In this document: one piece after another, positions 34,454-48,735 of the stretch | Layout: every line of letters starts with the position of its first letter | How positions within the stretch are numbered: position 1 is the first letter of the stretch | NCBI RefSeq assembly: GCF_022201045.2 | Contig: NC_068560.1 | Span: 30,955,501 to 31,019,500, forward strand | Length of the DNA stretch: 64,000 nt | Reading direction: 5' to 3' | From: Citrus sinensis | Lineage: Eukaryota; Streptophyta; Magnoliopsida; Sapindales; Rutaceae | Translations under genes and position numbers: made by a program | Notes under the pieces: generated by a model | What the model was told of the DNA's origin: nothing | Database searches by the model: none | What the model saw: the letters and a program-made list of their open reading frames with translations, nothing else

Positions 34454-35926
34454 GACAATGAAGATTGGTGTGTTGCTGGGGAATTAGGTTAAATTACTTG
34501 GAGAAGGTGGCAATTATGCATTATTGATGAACATAATTTGTAAAGCCGCCAACTGTTTTCAACTGGTGATGATTGTAAAGCCATTGAGGCTGCTACATCC
34601 TTGCTTTGTCGGATCTCTATAATGGGACCAATGGGAGCATATTCCCCCACTGACCCATTAACCCTTAATATTTGCTTATGTGTAGTAAAAGAATTAATTA
34701 CATTAACAATTAATAATTAAATTATTATAATCTAAATTAATTAATTGTTGAAAAAGTATTGTAGTAAGTTAACTTTTCATATTTCATGAAAACTTTTTTA
34801 GAATTTGTTGTTTTCCCATCGTATGTATGATGTGTTATTTTGCATGTCTGATATTTTTATTTTATAAAACAGTGACGGAAATATCTTTCTAAATTGACGT
34901 ATATGATATTTTAGTCCTTTAAAAAAAAGAGGAGGAAATGATGGAGCCACTTATTCATCTTACAAATTATTTTATAAAAGTTGATATCATATTCATATTA
35001 GTTGGCTAGAAAGTATTACTAAGCTCAGATGATTTTTCACATTTTATCACTTAATAAATTTATATTTAAATAACTTCTTATATTTTATAATGTCAAAAAA
35101 TAATACTGGTCTTAACAGGTTTACATGTTAACCCAACGCCATTTACTGAATAACTAGTATCAAACATGATTTAATTAAAAATAGGTGATGCAATCACAAT
35201 ATGATTATATGAATAATAATTATGTCACATTAATCTAATGCTGGAGTAATTTTATAGGAAGAATCTTTTACTTTATTAACATAAAAAAAAAACAAAAATT
35301 TTAATATATTATAAGATTGAATATAATAATATTTTTAATTTTTAATTTATCCTTTATTTATTAAAAGAGAGGAGACCCTTACTATCATTCAATCCAATAT
35401 CCCTAATTTTGTGCACTCATTTTGGGTTGGGTCAAAAAAGTAGTGCAACATAAATTGCCATGCCAAATTGCCTACTCACATGGTCCTGCGCGGACCTGTT
35501 TAAAATAAATTTACAACCTAGGTTCTTATTGTCAAATTTTCAGAATTTAGGGATACAGATGTTATTACCCTGATTTCAAATTACATGGGCGGGAGTATTT
35601 CAAATCTCTCTCTCTCTAAATTCCAAATCGCAGGCACACTCTCTCTAGTGTTTTCTTTTCTACTCATTGGAGATTTAGCTCACTCGATTCATTTCTCGTT
35701 TCATTATTTTCTATTAACATGAGATGATGAAAGATCTTTGTTATACTTATTCTTCTCGCCGATAATTTGATTGTGCTCATATGTTTCCAGATTTAGGTTT
35801 TCTTTTTCATACTCTTAAGATAAAAAATTTATCAGGATTGAGTGGAATCAACGCTTAATTTTGAGCAACGAAAAGTTTATTAAGAGATTTTGGAGCATAA
35901 TTAGTTAATTAATTGGCAGTTAAAAG
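34454..35926. other. TFIIA gamma to TIO intergenic region
   Basis: AT-rich DNA with no gene seen. A CT-rich stretch near 35606-35650 probably marks the TIO 5' untranslated region, which contains upstream ATGs (for example at about 35719). No clear TATA box. Confidence 0.45.
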
Positions 35927-38900
35927 ATGGGAGTAGAAAATTACCATGTAATCGAGCTCGTGGGTGAAGGATCTTTCGGTAAAGTATATAAGGGGAGGCG
36001 CAAGTACACGGGTCAGGTACTCTTTTTATTTCATTCATTAATTTTTGCTTTTTAAATTGTTTGAAGGGAGAACAAGATTCAATGCTATTGTTGATTTCAG
36101 ACTGTTGCAATGAAATTTATCATGAAGCATGGAAAAAGTGAGAAAGATATACATAATTTACGGCAAGAAATTGAGGTCTGTACTCAATTTTTTTCTATAG
36201 GCAAAGTTGTTTGACTTAACATGTACTGGAGGTTTTGTTGAAGTCTGAAATTCTTTTACATGTTTTTTTATGTTTATTTTTTTGCAGATTCTAAGAAAGC
36301 TGAAGCATCAGAATATTATTGAAATGCTTGATTCCTTTGAGAGCCCGCAGGAGTTCTGCGTTGTAACTGAATTTGCACAAGTAATCTTCCTCTCACTTTA
36401 TCAATTTCACACTCACACAATGGTTTTATGTATGCATTCGGATGGATTTGAGAAACTGCTCATGTGTCTTGATTTTAGGGTGAACTGTTTGAGATTCTCG
36501 AGGACGACAAATGCCTCCCAGAAGAACAAGTGCAATCAATTGCAAAGCAGTTGGTACTTCCTTCTTGACAAATACTGTTTGCTGTGATCTTTGCCATGGC
36601 TATTGTTTGATTTCATAGAATTCAAGTTTACTGTTTATTATGATTTTCCTCTCAAATCTAACTTTTGTGCGTTAAGAATTGCAGGTGCGAGCATTGCATT
36701 ACTTGCATTCAAACCGTATCATCCATCGTGACATGAAGCCACAAAACATTCTCATTGGTGCTGGGTCTGTTGTCAAGGTTGATAGTTTAAAACGTGCTTA
36801 TTTTGTGTGTGTGTGTGTGTGTGTGTATTTATATATTTATGAGGATATATATCCACCCCAATCCTATTTTGAATTTCTAGTGATACTGTATGCTGCTAAT
36901 TTATATTTCATAAATTTGCTCCATGGGCAATGTTTGCCTGGTGGTGATAGCAGTGTTAATGTGTATTTTGTTTACAGTATGCATATTCTTTTAAATACTT
37001 CTTCAAAGAAACTTGACCATATATTCCTTGCTTTCATCCCAGCTTTGTGACTTTGGGTTTGCACGTGCAATGTCTGCAAATACTGTCGTTTTGCGATCTA
37101 TCAAAGGTTTGGATGGTTTTGAAACAATTCTTATAGGTTATTGTTTTAGGTTGGAACTACTGAAGTGATCCAGAACTATCCTAGCAATATTAATCTATGC
37201 CAGGTACTCCTTTATACATGGCTCCGGAGCTGGTACGGGAACAACCCTACAACCACACTGCTGATTTATGGTCACTTGGCGTTATATTGTAAGTCAAACT
37301 CAAGCCTTCTTTCTCTATAATGGAAAATCAAATTTGATGTAGTTCTATGGCTAAATTAATTAGATCTTGTCTGGTGCCCCTGTTGTCTTTGGTTCTTTTG
37401 GTTCTTTTCAATATAAAGCTATTGTTTCGATCTTAAAAAATTTATGTTGTTGATTTCTGTTGTCTAGTTTCCTTGAACTTTCTTTCCATCATGGTATTAT
37501 TGGTTGGTTTGCTTATAATTTAGTTAAGAAGTGTTACATTTTTTTAGATTCAAAATTCCACACGACATTATTTCTTGGTGGTTCATCAATTTGTTTTTGT
37601 TTTATTTTTTTTAATAATTTTTTACTACTTTGCTTATTCTCAATTTCTATCTTTTTAAAAGTGAACCTAGGGCAGGAAGAAGCAGAGTAATAACTTATCA
37701 CCTTTACCAAGGTGAAACATGTACAATCATACATGAGTTTTTGGGTCATTTAAACACTTAGGCCAAGGAAATTGCATCTTAGCATTACTTTCCATACTGG
37801 TATCAACTTGCTTTCTGTTTGTGGAAATCATTTGATTGGTTTATCCGTGTTAAAATACCATAGAACTTACCTACGTAGGTTTTTTTCCCCATCTTCTTAA
37901 ATTGTACTCATGCTTGTACCTCCGCATAAATCCATTTTATGCTAGTGCAACTGAAGCACATGATGCCTTTACTGTGCCATGAAACTCATAACCATGTTTT
38001 CGTATATGACAATATTTTTCTTTAAACTCAAGTACTAGGGGTAGGAATGCTAAAAATCAGAATCACAAAAGAATGCATGAGCACAGTTTGTCAAAGGAAA
38101 AAAGAACACGAAAAAGTTTATTTCGATATAATCATGTGCTTTCCCTTAATGAGAATAAATGGAAAAGAGAAATTGTGTATATGTGTAGTTATTAGTAATT
38201 TGTCATTATTGATTCCTCATTTTTCCTTGTTTTTGTTCAACTTGAGTTGACTATTTTGTTATGGACCCACCAGGTATGAATTATTCGTTGGCCAACCTCC
38301 ATTTTATACAAATTCAGTATATGCATTGATTAGGCACATTGTCAAGGTAAATATGCTCAAATCTTTTATAACTGTTCATTCATGCTCAGTAATCTTTTTG
38401 TGAACCTAAAGGCTAATAAATATTACTAGAAATATTCCAGGATCCAGTCAAGTATCCAGATGAAATGAGTCCAAATTTCAAGAGCTTTCTAAAGGGACTG
38501 CTTAATAAGGTTATTCAATAAATAAAATGCATTTCTCTTTTTGATAACTGTTTATAAATTCTGATTGCGAATCCCTTATCCTGATCGGCTTCTCATATCT
38601 TGCAAAATAGGTGCCACAAAATCGACTCACTTGGTCTGCACTCCTTGAACATCCATTTGTAAAAGAAACTTCAGATGAACTGAATGCTTGGGTAATGTTA
38701 TCTTATATTTCCATTATATTCACTGTCTGCCTGTAGTTTATGTTTAAAGACTTTCTGGATTTTATTGTCTCTAAATTCTCCGTCATATATTCTTGAAAAT
38801 TTTAAATAGTTGATGAATGATCTATAGGAGTTGCGTGCTACATCTGTTGAAGCCAGGGGATGTAATGCAACATGGACAGCTGAAGGAAATGCTATTCAAT

Positions 38901-41900
38901 CATCATCTGGTTTGATTGTTTTCATTTCTTACTGTATAGTGTTTACATTCTTGAGGTATTTAAGCTTTCCCTATTTTTTGACAGTCGTAAATTATTGTGT
39001 CAAAGGTAAAAGCAATTCTCCAGCTGTTTCTGTGAATAACACTTCTCCAAGCCTTCACAGTGACATGGAATTAAACAGTTCCAACACAAGTCAATCTAAT
39101 TCTTCACCCTGTGAAGCATTTCCAGGATTTTCAAGTCCTAACAATGTTAAACCATCAGGTATACTCTCGCAGTTTAAGAAAGTTATTTGCCTGCATTATG
39201 CTGTCTGATGTTGAAAATGTCATTTAAATGTTGAACATAGATTATTTTCTCTATAATCCTTTTGCGCCAGAAATCTTCTTAGTGCGTCTTATACATGATC
39301 GATGATCCGAATCCTTCTTTTAGACCTCTGTTTTGTACTATAGTTGCAACTGAATCTTCTTTTCAACCATAATCTCATAATTCCTTTCTTTATTTCTCTC
39401 AATTATGGGACTAAACTATACCTAGTTTTAAGTCATTTCTGATCTGATGTCCGTCCCCCAATTGCTTTATCTGCATCTTGTTTTCCTGCTATTGAGAAGT
39501 TTTTTTTATTTTTTTTATTTTTATCATTTTCCCATTAGTTTATCATTTTTGTTCGACGGAGTTGGATTCTTCCAAAGATCGATAAGCACTCCCAAATAAG
39601 GGTTGTGATTGGCTGATATGTTGAGCAATGCATATCTGATTTATTCACTGCTCAGGAGCTGTTCCACTTCCCCAATGTCACTTAATGACAATATCATTAC
39701 TTGATGTTTTATGATTAAAGTTATATATTTTATACTGTTCACTTTTATTATTGATCAAATTTATAAGTTAGTTTCATTACCATTTCGCTCCTAAATGCAT
39801 TAATCTATGTTATGAACCATATTATCTCTCTTCAGGTAGTCAGGCGTTGAACAGATTGGAAAATAACTCCCGCACAGTTAAAGGTGCACTGTCAATTTGT
39901 CAAGACAATGAAGCATTGGCACTTATTTTGTTACCTCTGAAAAAATGGTCTCAAGGATCCCAAAACACTTGCAGGTGAAACTTTTGTTCTCTGCCTTATT
40001 ATTTTTGTTTACTTTTATTTTTTGAGCCTGGATATAGAAGTAGGAAATATTAGATTTGATGCGAATAATACATTTTGCATATTTTTTTCCTGTTAACCAA
40101 ACTCAACTCTATTTAGGTTGCTCAGTTTTTAGTAAGTTGCAAGAAGAATTCTCATCATGCTTATGCATTTTTTCCTCTGAATGTTTAAAGAAAGACTACC
40201 CTGCTCTACTTGCTAGAAGAAAGAATAATTTCGTATTGATGAATTAAACTTTCAGTGAGTTGTTGGTTCCTTGCTAGTCAAAGTCTGTTTGAAGACCTTG
40301 AGAGGAAAAGGTCAGACTTGGAAGTCCAAACCAGACCGAAAGGCATGCTTTGCATAATGCTAGATGTTGGTGTCTTGCATGTACCAAAGAAATTCTAGAT
40401 AAATGTTGCATATATAGGGATTGTTCTTTGGAAGGTTGGATGTCAAGCTCTTTTTACCTCATTGGACCTTTTGTAGATACAGCTTGCAGAAGCTTGTTAC
40501 GTGGTTTATATGTTCTTGATTTTAGAATAAGAGACTCCTATAAAAGTTTCATTTGTAAGATTTAATTTCGTTTTCAACATATTCAGGGATCAAGATGTTC
40601 TTAATTCAAACCAGTCACTGCGAATTCTATCAAACCTAGTTGCAGCAAGTGCTATCCAATCTAATGGACTGCTTGATGAAATAATATCAGAACTTCTTGA
40701 TTTCAGTTCTGTGGTAGTCAGCTTAAAGGCTTCTGAACTCAATGACTTATTAGCAAAGGTATTTTCTGCTTGTTATAATCTCTGTGTCATGTCACCCAAG
40801 CCATAAAACTTAGTTGATGGATCTTTGTGGAATAAGTGATATAGACAAAACTATCTTAATCTTGATTGGTTCCTGAATTCTAATCAAATTTTTAGGCTTC
40901 ATAATTTTTCTTTTAGCTGTAACTCACTATGCATCCAAATTATGAATAATGTACATTTTTTTTCCATTTTAATTTTTGAAATAAATGCTGATTGACAAAA
41001 CGTCTGTACTTATGCTAATGATTATCTTCTGAGAAGTGTAAAGTATTGAAGAGCTGAATAAATCTTTGACCACTGAATGTTTTTTACCTTTGTTGTTTTT
41101 CTGGTGATCAATGGCGGCTTGCAAATTCTAGCATTTCAGAGTTTCTCATGATTTACATTGCTTGCAGTGATTTTTCTCCCTGATGATTGATGATGGCTAA
41201 CTACAAACTTTTCGCAGAGTTTCTTGATCATTAAAATGCTGATAGACAATAGTGGAAGTTGCATTGCAAGCTCATATTTCACAAACTGGGTAGCCGTTGT
41301 TGAAATATTTTCAAAGGTCAGATTCATCTATACTATATGCTGGTTCCCCAGAATCTATATGCCCTTTTCTCCCTCTAATCCTGTGGATATGTAGGTTGTT
41401 TCTTGCAATGAAGATGCCTCTGGAAGAGTAATGTATGAGGCCACTGCTTGCATAACTGTTATGTTATCTAGAGTAGCCCAGAATCTCAAAGCATCTTCCT
41501 CAGCTCCAGGTCCTGATGCAAATTCTACTCCTAGGGTGAATGAAACTCTGAAAAGGATTTTAGACCATGCTAAAACATCAGGCTTAGTAGACCATTTATG
41601 TTGCTGCTTAGCAACTTCCGGATCAAATCTGAATTCCGGTTCTTCAAATATGTTGCGAGCTGCATGCGAAACATGTAAAGCTATTTTTTCCCTGGTAGAT
41701 GTACTGGAAATTCATTTTTCCATGGAGAATGCCTATCTATTCCCCCTAAATGCATTCTGGAGTCATTCTTTACTCCGACTTGACATTAGGGACCATGAGC
41801 GTGGGTCATTGGTTGGACCTGAATCAGCAAGAATTATTGATGCACTGACAAGAGCTTTCCTTCGCTCAAAAGCTGTCCAACTTGCTATTAACCATTGCCT

Positions 41901-44900
41901 TCATCAACGTGCAGAAGCCACACTGTCTGCCGTCATTCAGGTGTTTGTTCTTGTCCACTGAAATTTCTTCTGGTCTGTGTAGTAATTGGTGAAACTACTT
42001 TATTCAAATTTTCAAGTATTTTCTAATTTCTTTTGTTTGCTTCATGCTTATATAGTAAATATTTCTGCTCTGGTGTCCATATAAATATAATATTCTGATT
42101 AATGTTTCAGCTCTTGTCAAGGTGCTGCCTCCGTAGTGGAATCATTCCAAGTATTCTTTGTGGCTTCCCCAGTTCTCTTCCTGTGACTACTGTTGTCAGC
42201 GGTGGAGAAGATGGCACTGCTGTTTCGGAGATATTCTCAATTCTATCTTTATGTGCATCTTCAAATAAAGATTCGCAAGTAGGTGAAACAAGCAATGTGA
42301 AGGGAAAACCAAGCAATCCTTGTGCCCTGGCTCAGCACTCATGCCTTTTCCTAGCGATAGTTGCTCAATGTCTAAAGTCAACTTTGAGAAATTCAGCATT
42401 ATTTTTGCTCACAACCACTCCAAAGAAGCAGCTTTCTCGACTTAAAATCCTTGCACATTATTTTTCTTCTGATGATAGAATTAAGACTTATTTTCAATTG
42501 CATTCTGCATCAGCCATGCTGGCTTTTGCATCCATCCTATCCCTTGAAAGTGGTGCTACTGTTGAGTCCTCAATCTACGAAATTGCAGTTCCTCTGATTC
42601 CTCCAACTGCCACACTTTGTGATCTCCTTAAAATCACATCAGGCAATGCAGATCAGATGGGCCCCATTAGCCAGAGTATCAGCCTCTCCTATTGGCATGG
42701 TCTTAAGGATGGATGTGTTGGCTTATTAGAATCCAGACTGAAGTGTGGAGGACCATTGGCGGTACAACAAATGATTGCGAGCAATATCCCTATGCTTCTT
42801 ATTGATTTGTTAGCCAACACCCATTCTTCTCAACAAATTGGCAGCACAAGAGATCAAATGATGTTATCTCCTGCAGGGGTTGTATCAACAATTTCATCAA
42901 TATATCACTGCCTTTCAGGTGGAGTCTTAATGTTTCGTCAGGTTTTGCTCAAGAATGAATACATGAAGCTCATCTGTAACTTGTTATCTGATGTCCATCT
43001 TAAGCTTGTGAAGGGCTGGGGTGGGCCGGGTGGAGGGAAGGATGGAGTCAGGGATATAATAAATGCAGTAATTGATCTCTTAGCATTTCCCTTTGTCGCT
43101 GTACAAAATGCTCCAGGTTTGCCCTCTGCCACTGCTTCTGTAAACAGTGGATTTATTCTCAATATGGGTTCCGCTGGTGGGAAAGTATGCATGGAAGACA
43201 GGGACATGGCTAAGGCAATCGAGGAAGACATGGGAAAATATATAAAAATTCTTATGGAGGTCAGATCTCTTTTGCCCTATTTTTTTCCTTATCTTTTTGG
43301 GAGGGGGTATGCTTGTGCCATTGTTTTGTCATGTCATGAACAGCACATATACCTTGGTCATTATATATGTCAATGTCATACATACTTCCTGAACAGAGTT
43401 GGTAGAGATTAGATCATTGATAAGAACCTAAAATGTATTTTTTTTTGGTTGCTTTTAAGTTCAGTACACTGTATTGGAAATCCAATAAGCTCAGTACACT
43501 GTAGAAGTTAAATGGTCGTTGTGATATGAGCAAGCAGAAAATGGTTGTAAGAGACCCCAAGAGCATGTTTTAATTCACTTTAGCATGTTACTTATTAGTG
43601 CAAGGTAGAAAACCATCCCGGTGCTGAGTGACCTGTGTAATTCTAATTTCAGGTGGGAGTACCTGGCATCATTCTCCGTTGCTTAGAGCACATGGAATTA
43701 AAAAATTTGGGAAGGCCCATTGCCTTCCTTGCAAAAATGATAGGACAACGGTCCCTTGCGGTTCAACTTGTGGGCAAAGGCTTGTTGGATCCAAATAGAG
43801 TAAGAAGGCTGCTTGATTCGAGTACAAGGGAGGTCACCCTGGATGTTTTGATGATAGTTTCTGATTTGGCGCGAATGGATAAGGTTGGATTATGTTCTTA
43901 ATGAGATCGCTATTCTCTTTAATTGTTTCTAAGTTTCTTCTCATTTCTTTGGTATCCCTATTTAGTCACTAATCTTGGCTGTGAAGTCGGATTTAAGTTT
44001 CAATTCTGCCTTGAATTAGATTTAGAACTTTCCTCACTCCATTATCTTCTCCCTTCTATTTATGTCATACTTAATTTGTCCCATTTCAAGGAGTTTGGAA
44101 ATGCATTCATCTCTACTCTAATGTTAGTTTTACTTCTGAAGATCGACCATTAGATTGACTTTAGATTCACAACTTAAAATCAAAACTAAATGTTATCCCT
44201 TCCCATCAAATTGAGACAGATAATTAAGCACCACTCTGCATGGATGACATCGTCATCTCAATTTACTGCTGTAAATCAGAATATATTTATTTAGCCCCTT
44301 CCCCAGTATCATTATCTTGTTTTTACTTGATTTACAGTAACTCATCTTTACGATGTGCCTGATTAATATTGAACTATTTGAGCATGCAGTGGTTTTATGA
44401 ATATATTAATGGAGCTTCCATGTTAGAGTTTCTTAAAGACTTTCTCACCCATGAAGATCCCAATGTACGTGCAAAGGCATGCAGTGCTCTGGGAAACATG
44501 TGTCGCCACAGCTCGTACTTCTATAGTTCACTGGTAAACTTGTTAAAATCTGATTCCTAGATACCAAATCCTAGTGAGATTCAAAATTTGGACAGGTCCT
44601 TGTTATTTACATGCAAACATGCTCATGCATGGGCAAATGATGAAAAAATTTGGCAGGCTTGATTGATTATGCATTTTCTTACAATTGAATGCTATTTTCT
44701 AGGCAAAGAATCGTATTATTGGCCTACTCATCGATCGATGTGCTGATCCCGACAAACGAACACGGAAATTTGCATGTTTTGCGGTAAAAGATGTTCTTTC
44801 TTGGGTGGTTTTATACCTACTTTCAATTATCTATTTCTAGAATAGAAGTTCCTCTAGGTATTTCCCTCTCAAGTAATGGAATCTCTTACTGTCTTGGTAT

Positions 44901-45689
44901 TGTCACTAGTCTTAAGAATCCACATTTTGTAAATGTCAAATTTCATTACTGTAGACTTACAGCCACAGCTTAAATTCACTCTCCAGATTGGTAATGCTGC
45001 CTATCATAATGATGTGTTATATGAAGAACTCAGGAGATCTATACCACTGCTCGCGAATATACTGATTTCAGATGAGGAAGACAAGACTAAAGCAAATGCT
45101 GCAGGTGCTCTAAGCAATCTTGTTCGCAACTCGAGCAAGCTCTGTGAAGATATTGTGTCCAAAGGCGCCATGCAGGTTTGTGGGCATGCTTCATTACTTT
45201 GTAAAGGCATCTTATTGTTAAGCAGCTGGAACTTGACCAAAGTTTTCCATTAATTTTGAAGGAAAATTAGACAAAGTGGTTGCTATATTCCTTTCTTCTT
45301 TATATTGTTTGTGTTGGGACCAATGCGATGTCACAGTCCAAAAATCCATTTACCACCCCCAGTGATGCTATTATCGTTTTCACATCTAATATTGTGCACC
45401 ATGCCGTGATGACTTTTTCTCTCCAATTAATTTTATGCTGCAGGCTTTGATAAAGTTGGTGGCTGATTGTTCGGTGCTGGCCTTAAACCCAAGCAGGAAA
45501 GATGCCGTAAACGAATCTCCACTGAAGATAGCCCTCTTTTCATTAGCAAAGATGTGCGCCCACACTCCCTGCCGACAATTCCTACAGTCCTCCGAGTTGT
45601 TCCCGGTGATTGCACGGCTTCGGCAATCGCCAGAATCCACCATTGCAAATTATGCCTCCGTTATCATCAGCAAAGTAGGCGACACTTGA
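35927..45689 (+). CDS. Serine/threonine kinase TIO (TWO-IN-ONE, FUSED orthologue), 1,342 aa, 22 exons
   Basis: Plant FUSED-type kinase that acts at the phragmoplast midline and is needed for cell-plate expansion in cytokinesis. Exons: 35927-36016, 36101-36175, 36288-36380, 36479-36553, 36685-36777, 37043-37106, 37204-37288, 38274-38346, 38441-38509, 38611-38691, 38828-38909, 39006-39158, 39836-39974, 40587-40758, 41218-41316, 41395-41940, 42111-43259, 43653-43883, 44390-44533, 44703-44783, 44987-45175, 45444-45689. All are GT-AG and in frame. The kinase domain covers about residues 6-259: GEGSFGKV (13-20), Lys35, HRDMKPQN with catalytic Asp127, DFG 145-147, APE 170-172. The long remainder has armadillo/HEAT-like repeats (for example the 1,040-1,330 region, [26 protein letters not shown]), the part known in Arabidopsis TIO to bind kinesin-12. 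Length is close to the Arabidopsis protein, about 1,320 residues. Intron 7 is nearly 1 kb. The gene looks intact. Confidence 0.95.
36807..36827. repeat. GT microsatellite in TIO intron 5
   Basis: About ten GT units lie 30 bases past the donor of intron 5. A simple repeat with no evident role. Confidence 0.8.
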
Positions 45690-46717
45690 TGCCTACAGGT
45701 AAAATATTGTTAATCGAAATATACATATCAGTCGCTCGATTTTCCACTATCTCAGTGATGATGATTCTGGTTATTTCAATCAAAAATCGGAACAAAGAAC
45801 AGAACCAAAATTGCGACGAAGATAGCAATCTGAGTTGTCCTGTGCATTCAATTGTGCATTTCAACCAACTATAGTTGAACTTCAGAAATCAGAATCAGCC
45901 ACACTGTGTAAAGGCATATTTTGAACTGAACCTTTGTGTCCAAAACATCATAAGAGAAATACTAAGTTCTTATTTTCTTTATTTAATTTTTTTTTTTTAA
46001 ACAAGGAAATGGCTGTTATATTAAGAAGTTATTTAATATAACTTTTCAAGTTTTGAACCATCAGAAATTTAGTGATAATAGGAAGGTAAATTTCAGATTA
46101 TTCCTAATAAAATAATAATTTTTAGAATGCTTTAAATTATTGTGAACTTCAATTTACTTTCATTTTTGTTTAAAAGATAAAGGAACAAATAAGATGGATT
46201 GATAAAAAAAATTATCTTAATAAAAATGGAGAATAAATTGAGATTTATAATAACTTGCAGCATTTTAAAAATTATCATTTTAAGAGAGAGAATTTAAAAT
46301 TAACCCTAATAGGATTTCATTCTAGGACTATTCTTTTTCATATGAAATTTCCATCAAAATCATTGGAGAGGCAACTCGTACTGTTTGTTACCCAATGAAC
46401 ATGTGTATGGTTCTTAATTTTAGAGCACTAAACTCTGTTGTTGTTTCTTGATAGGCTCTTTTTCTCCAACCCCGTGCCGTTTTTGTTTGTTTTGTTCATG
46501 TCCACCCTAACAAATTGTCTTCGAGGTCAATCAAATGCCTTTTTTTTTAATTTATATGAAGAGGATACAATCCTATATAGGACTAACTCAAAGATTAAAA
46601 AGTAGAAATCATGGTCAATGACTGAAGCTAATGACACCACATACTCTGTAATTTAACTCGGCTACTACTACACCGCAGCCGCGCCCATTTACTCCAACAG
46701 TTCTAAATCACTGATGG
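45690..46717. other. TIO downstream region
   Basis: It holds the TIO 3' untranslated region, then AT-rich intergenic DNA. No gene, RNA gene or clear transposon seen. Confidence 0.5.
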
Positions 46718-46730
46718 CATAAATTTTATT

Positions 46731-47119
46731 TTTTATTTTTTAATTATATGAAACTAATATTCAGATTACAACTCATATTGTATAAGATTACAACTGCTAT
46801 TTACAATCAGATAATTACTGAAATTAGTTTACATTAATTTTTATATAGTACATCTCATATACACAGCCCAGATTTTACTCGAATATTATTAATTATTATA
46901 TAGTACAATCCATATACACAGCCCAGATTTTATCTTTTTTAATATTCGAAGGATGTCTACTTCACTTGCATTTCGAAAGGAAAAAAACCGTCTTCATTTA
47001 ATTATATATCATAATTAAGGAATGAAATAAACCCCTACATATGTCGCAAGAGCTCGAATTGCAGCTCTCACAGTTGCGAGGATAAAGTTCTGACCACTCG
47101 ACTAAAAAGGCAATGGTTT
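46731..47119 (-). mobile_element. tRNA-derived SINE-like retroposon, copy 1
   Basis: On the minus strand it opens with a box A-like string (TTTTTAGTCGAGTGG, near 47105) and a box B-like string (AATTCGAGCTC, near 47050). The other end is A/T-rich. Imperfect 13-bp direct repeats flank it (CATAAATTTTATT at 46718-46730, CATACATTTTATT at 47120-47132; 12 of 13 match), as expected of LINE-mobilised insertion. The body matches 48736-49756 once the latter's inserted MITE is removed. Confidence 0.6.
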
Positions 47120-47132
47120 CATACATTTTATT

Positions 47133-48723
47133 TATTTCTTGTTGTGAAAAACTGATTGTGAACTTGGCTTGGATATGCTTTTGTGGTTGCCTAAAGTTCA
47201 CTTGACTGAGATTATAAAGCACTAGACATTCATTTACTATGTGTGCAAGTGCTTTGAGCGAGGGCTGAGAAACCCAAAACTGCCGAACTGAACCCTAATT
47301 AATTCATGGGATGCACAGAATGAAACATTGAAACTTGATTAAGAAAATATTTTATGAAAGCCTTTTATTTGTTCCTATTTCATGGGAGTTCTATTCTTGA
47401 AAAAAAAAAGTATCAATTTTCTTTTTTAACACCGAACCATAGTCTCACTAAAATTCAACAAAATTATAATTAAACATTTGAAAAATAGGGGATCGTTAAT
47501 GATTTGTACCAATAAAGCACGTTCCATAAATTAAACAAAAAATCTCATCATTTCTAACATTGAAAAACAAAAAGAAAAATCAGCAACGAGACTATTTTTC
47601 AAGGTGGGTATTATTAGTATTAGTAGTACCAATGCCTCAGCCAGGGCACTGTTTTGTCACAGCTAGCAATCTTACAGCACCAAAGCTGCGATTCTAACAA
47701 TGTAATTCTTGCTTCTCGCATTCCTTGTTTCAATAATGTATTGGGAACCGGAAGTGTCGCAGAAATTATTGCTCCCGTAGAAAGTGCTTTCCGACTAGTC
47801 ATTGTAGTCAAGCGACCCAATGATCGTTGATAAAAACTTTTCAAAGCATCGCACTTCCCAAATTTTGCCGATGCAGGTTAAATATTCGAAATTCGGAAGG
47901 CTTTGGGCATTGCCCCCTCGGCAGGTATCCAACCAGTTGTAAAAGACGAAATGATGGATCACTTCCTTTGACAATTTTATAAATCATAATGTAGGGCTAT
48001 TAATACTTGGCTCCCCCTGAGATTTGACAACTTATCATTTACATGGTGAGAGCTGCAAAATAAGCATATATATAGATGCCCTTACTTTAACGTAACGAAA
48101 AATATAAATGTATAACAAACGTTATGAACAAATATAACATGTACTTTAATTGTACAATAGCATGATTTATCATTGTTGCTACTATAATGGTGCTCCAAAT
48201 TATTTAATTGTAATGAGTAAATTATAATTTATGTTGTATATTTTGAATCAATCAAAGGGTCAATTTTTTTCAATTACTTTCATTGCTTGTAAAAAAAAAA
48301 AGAAAATCTCATCTCATTAATAAAAAAAAAAAAACGTATGTTTTATAATTAAAAATATCTTTCTTGTTCTTAGCACGCTTATGCATTATTTAAAACAAAT
48401 CATTTTCATGACGCCGGGCAAGACGGTCTTTTCGTCTTTTACACTTTTTTCTATTCTAGAAGACTTTTTGCATTTCAATTCAATACAAGGAATCGATAAT
48501 TTTGGCTGGATGAGGCTTTTTTCTTTCGCACGCTTTCAATGAGATGGACCAGAGAATAATAAATCTAAGTCATGCATATATGGATAAAGATCTACAAAAA
48601 TAATTAAACAAAAAAAATTCCTCAAAATGTTTAATCGATTGTGCTGTATGAAATATTCCATTGCTTACGTTTTGACCTTGTTGCACCTTATGAAGTCTGT
48701 TACGTATTCTCAATTTCAAGCAC
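47133..48723. other. Repeat-block DNA with a possible gene relic
   Basis: Mostly AT-rich. Minus-strand DNA at about 47620-47960 can be read as protein-like fragments in two frames (one 74-codon frame, plus a second frame with stops), which could be a decayed gene piece; I cannot name it. No intact gene. Confidence 0.4.
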
Positions 48724-48735
48724 TTGATAATTATT

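Noticed and set aside
44390..44395. TIO exon 19 starting with Trp where I recall Gly in Arabidopsis as a possible model error
   Set aside because: The acceptor GCATGCAG is good, frame is kept, and no better nearby AG restores Gly; a real substitution is likelier.
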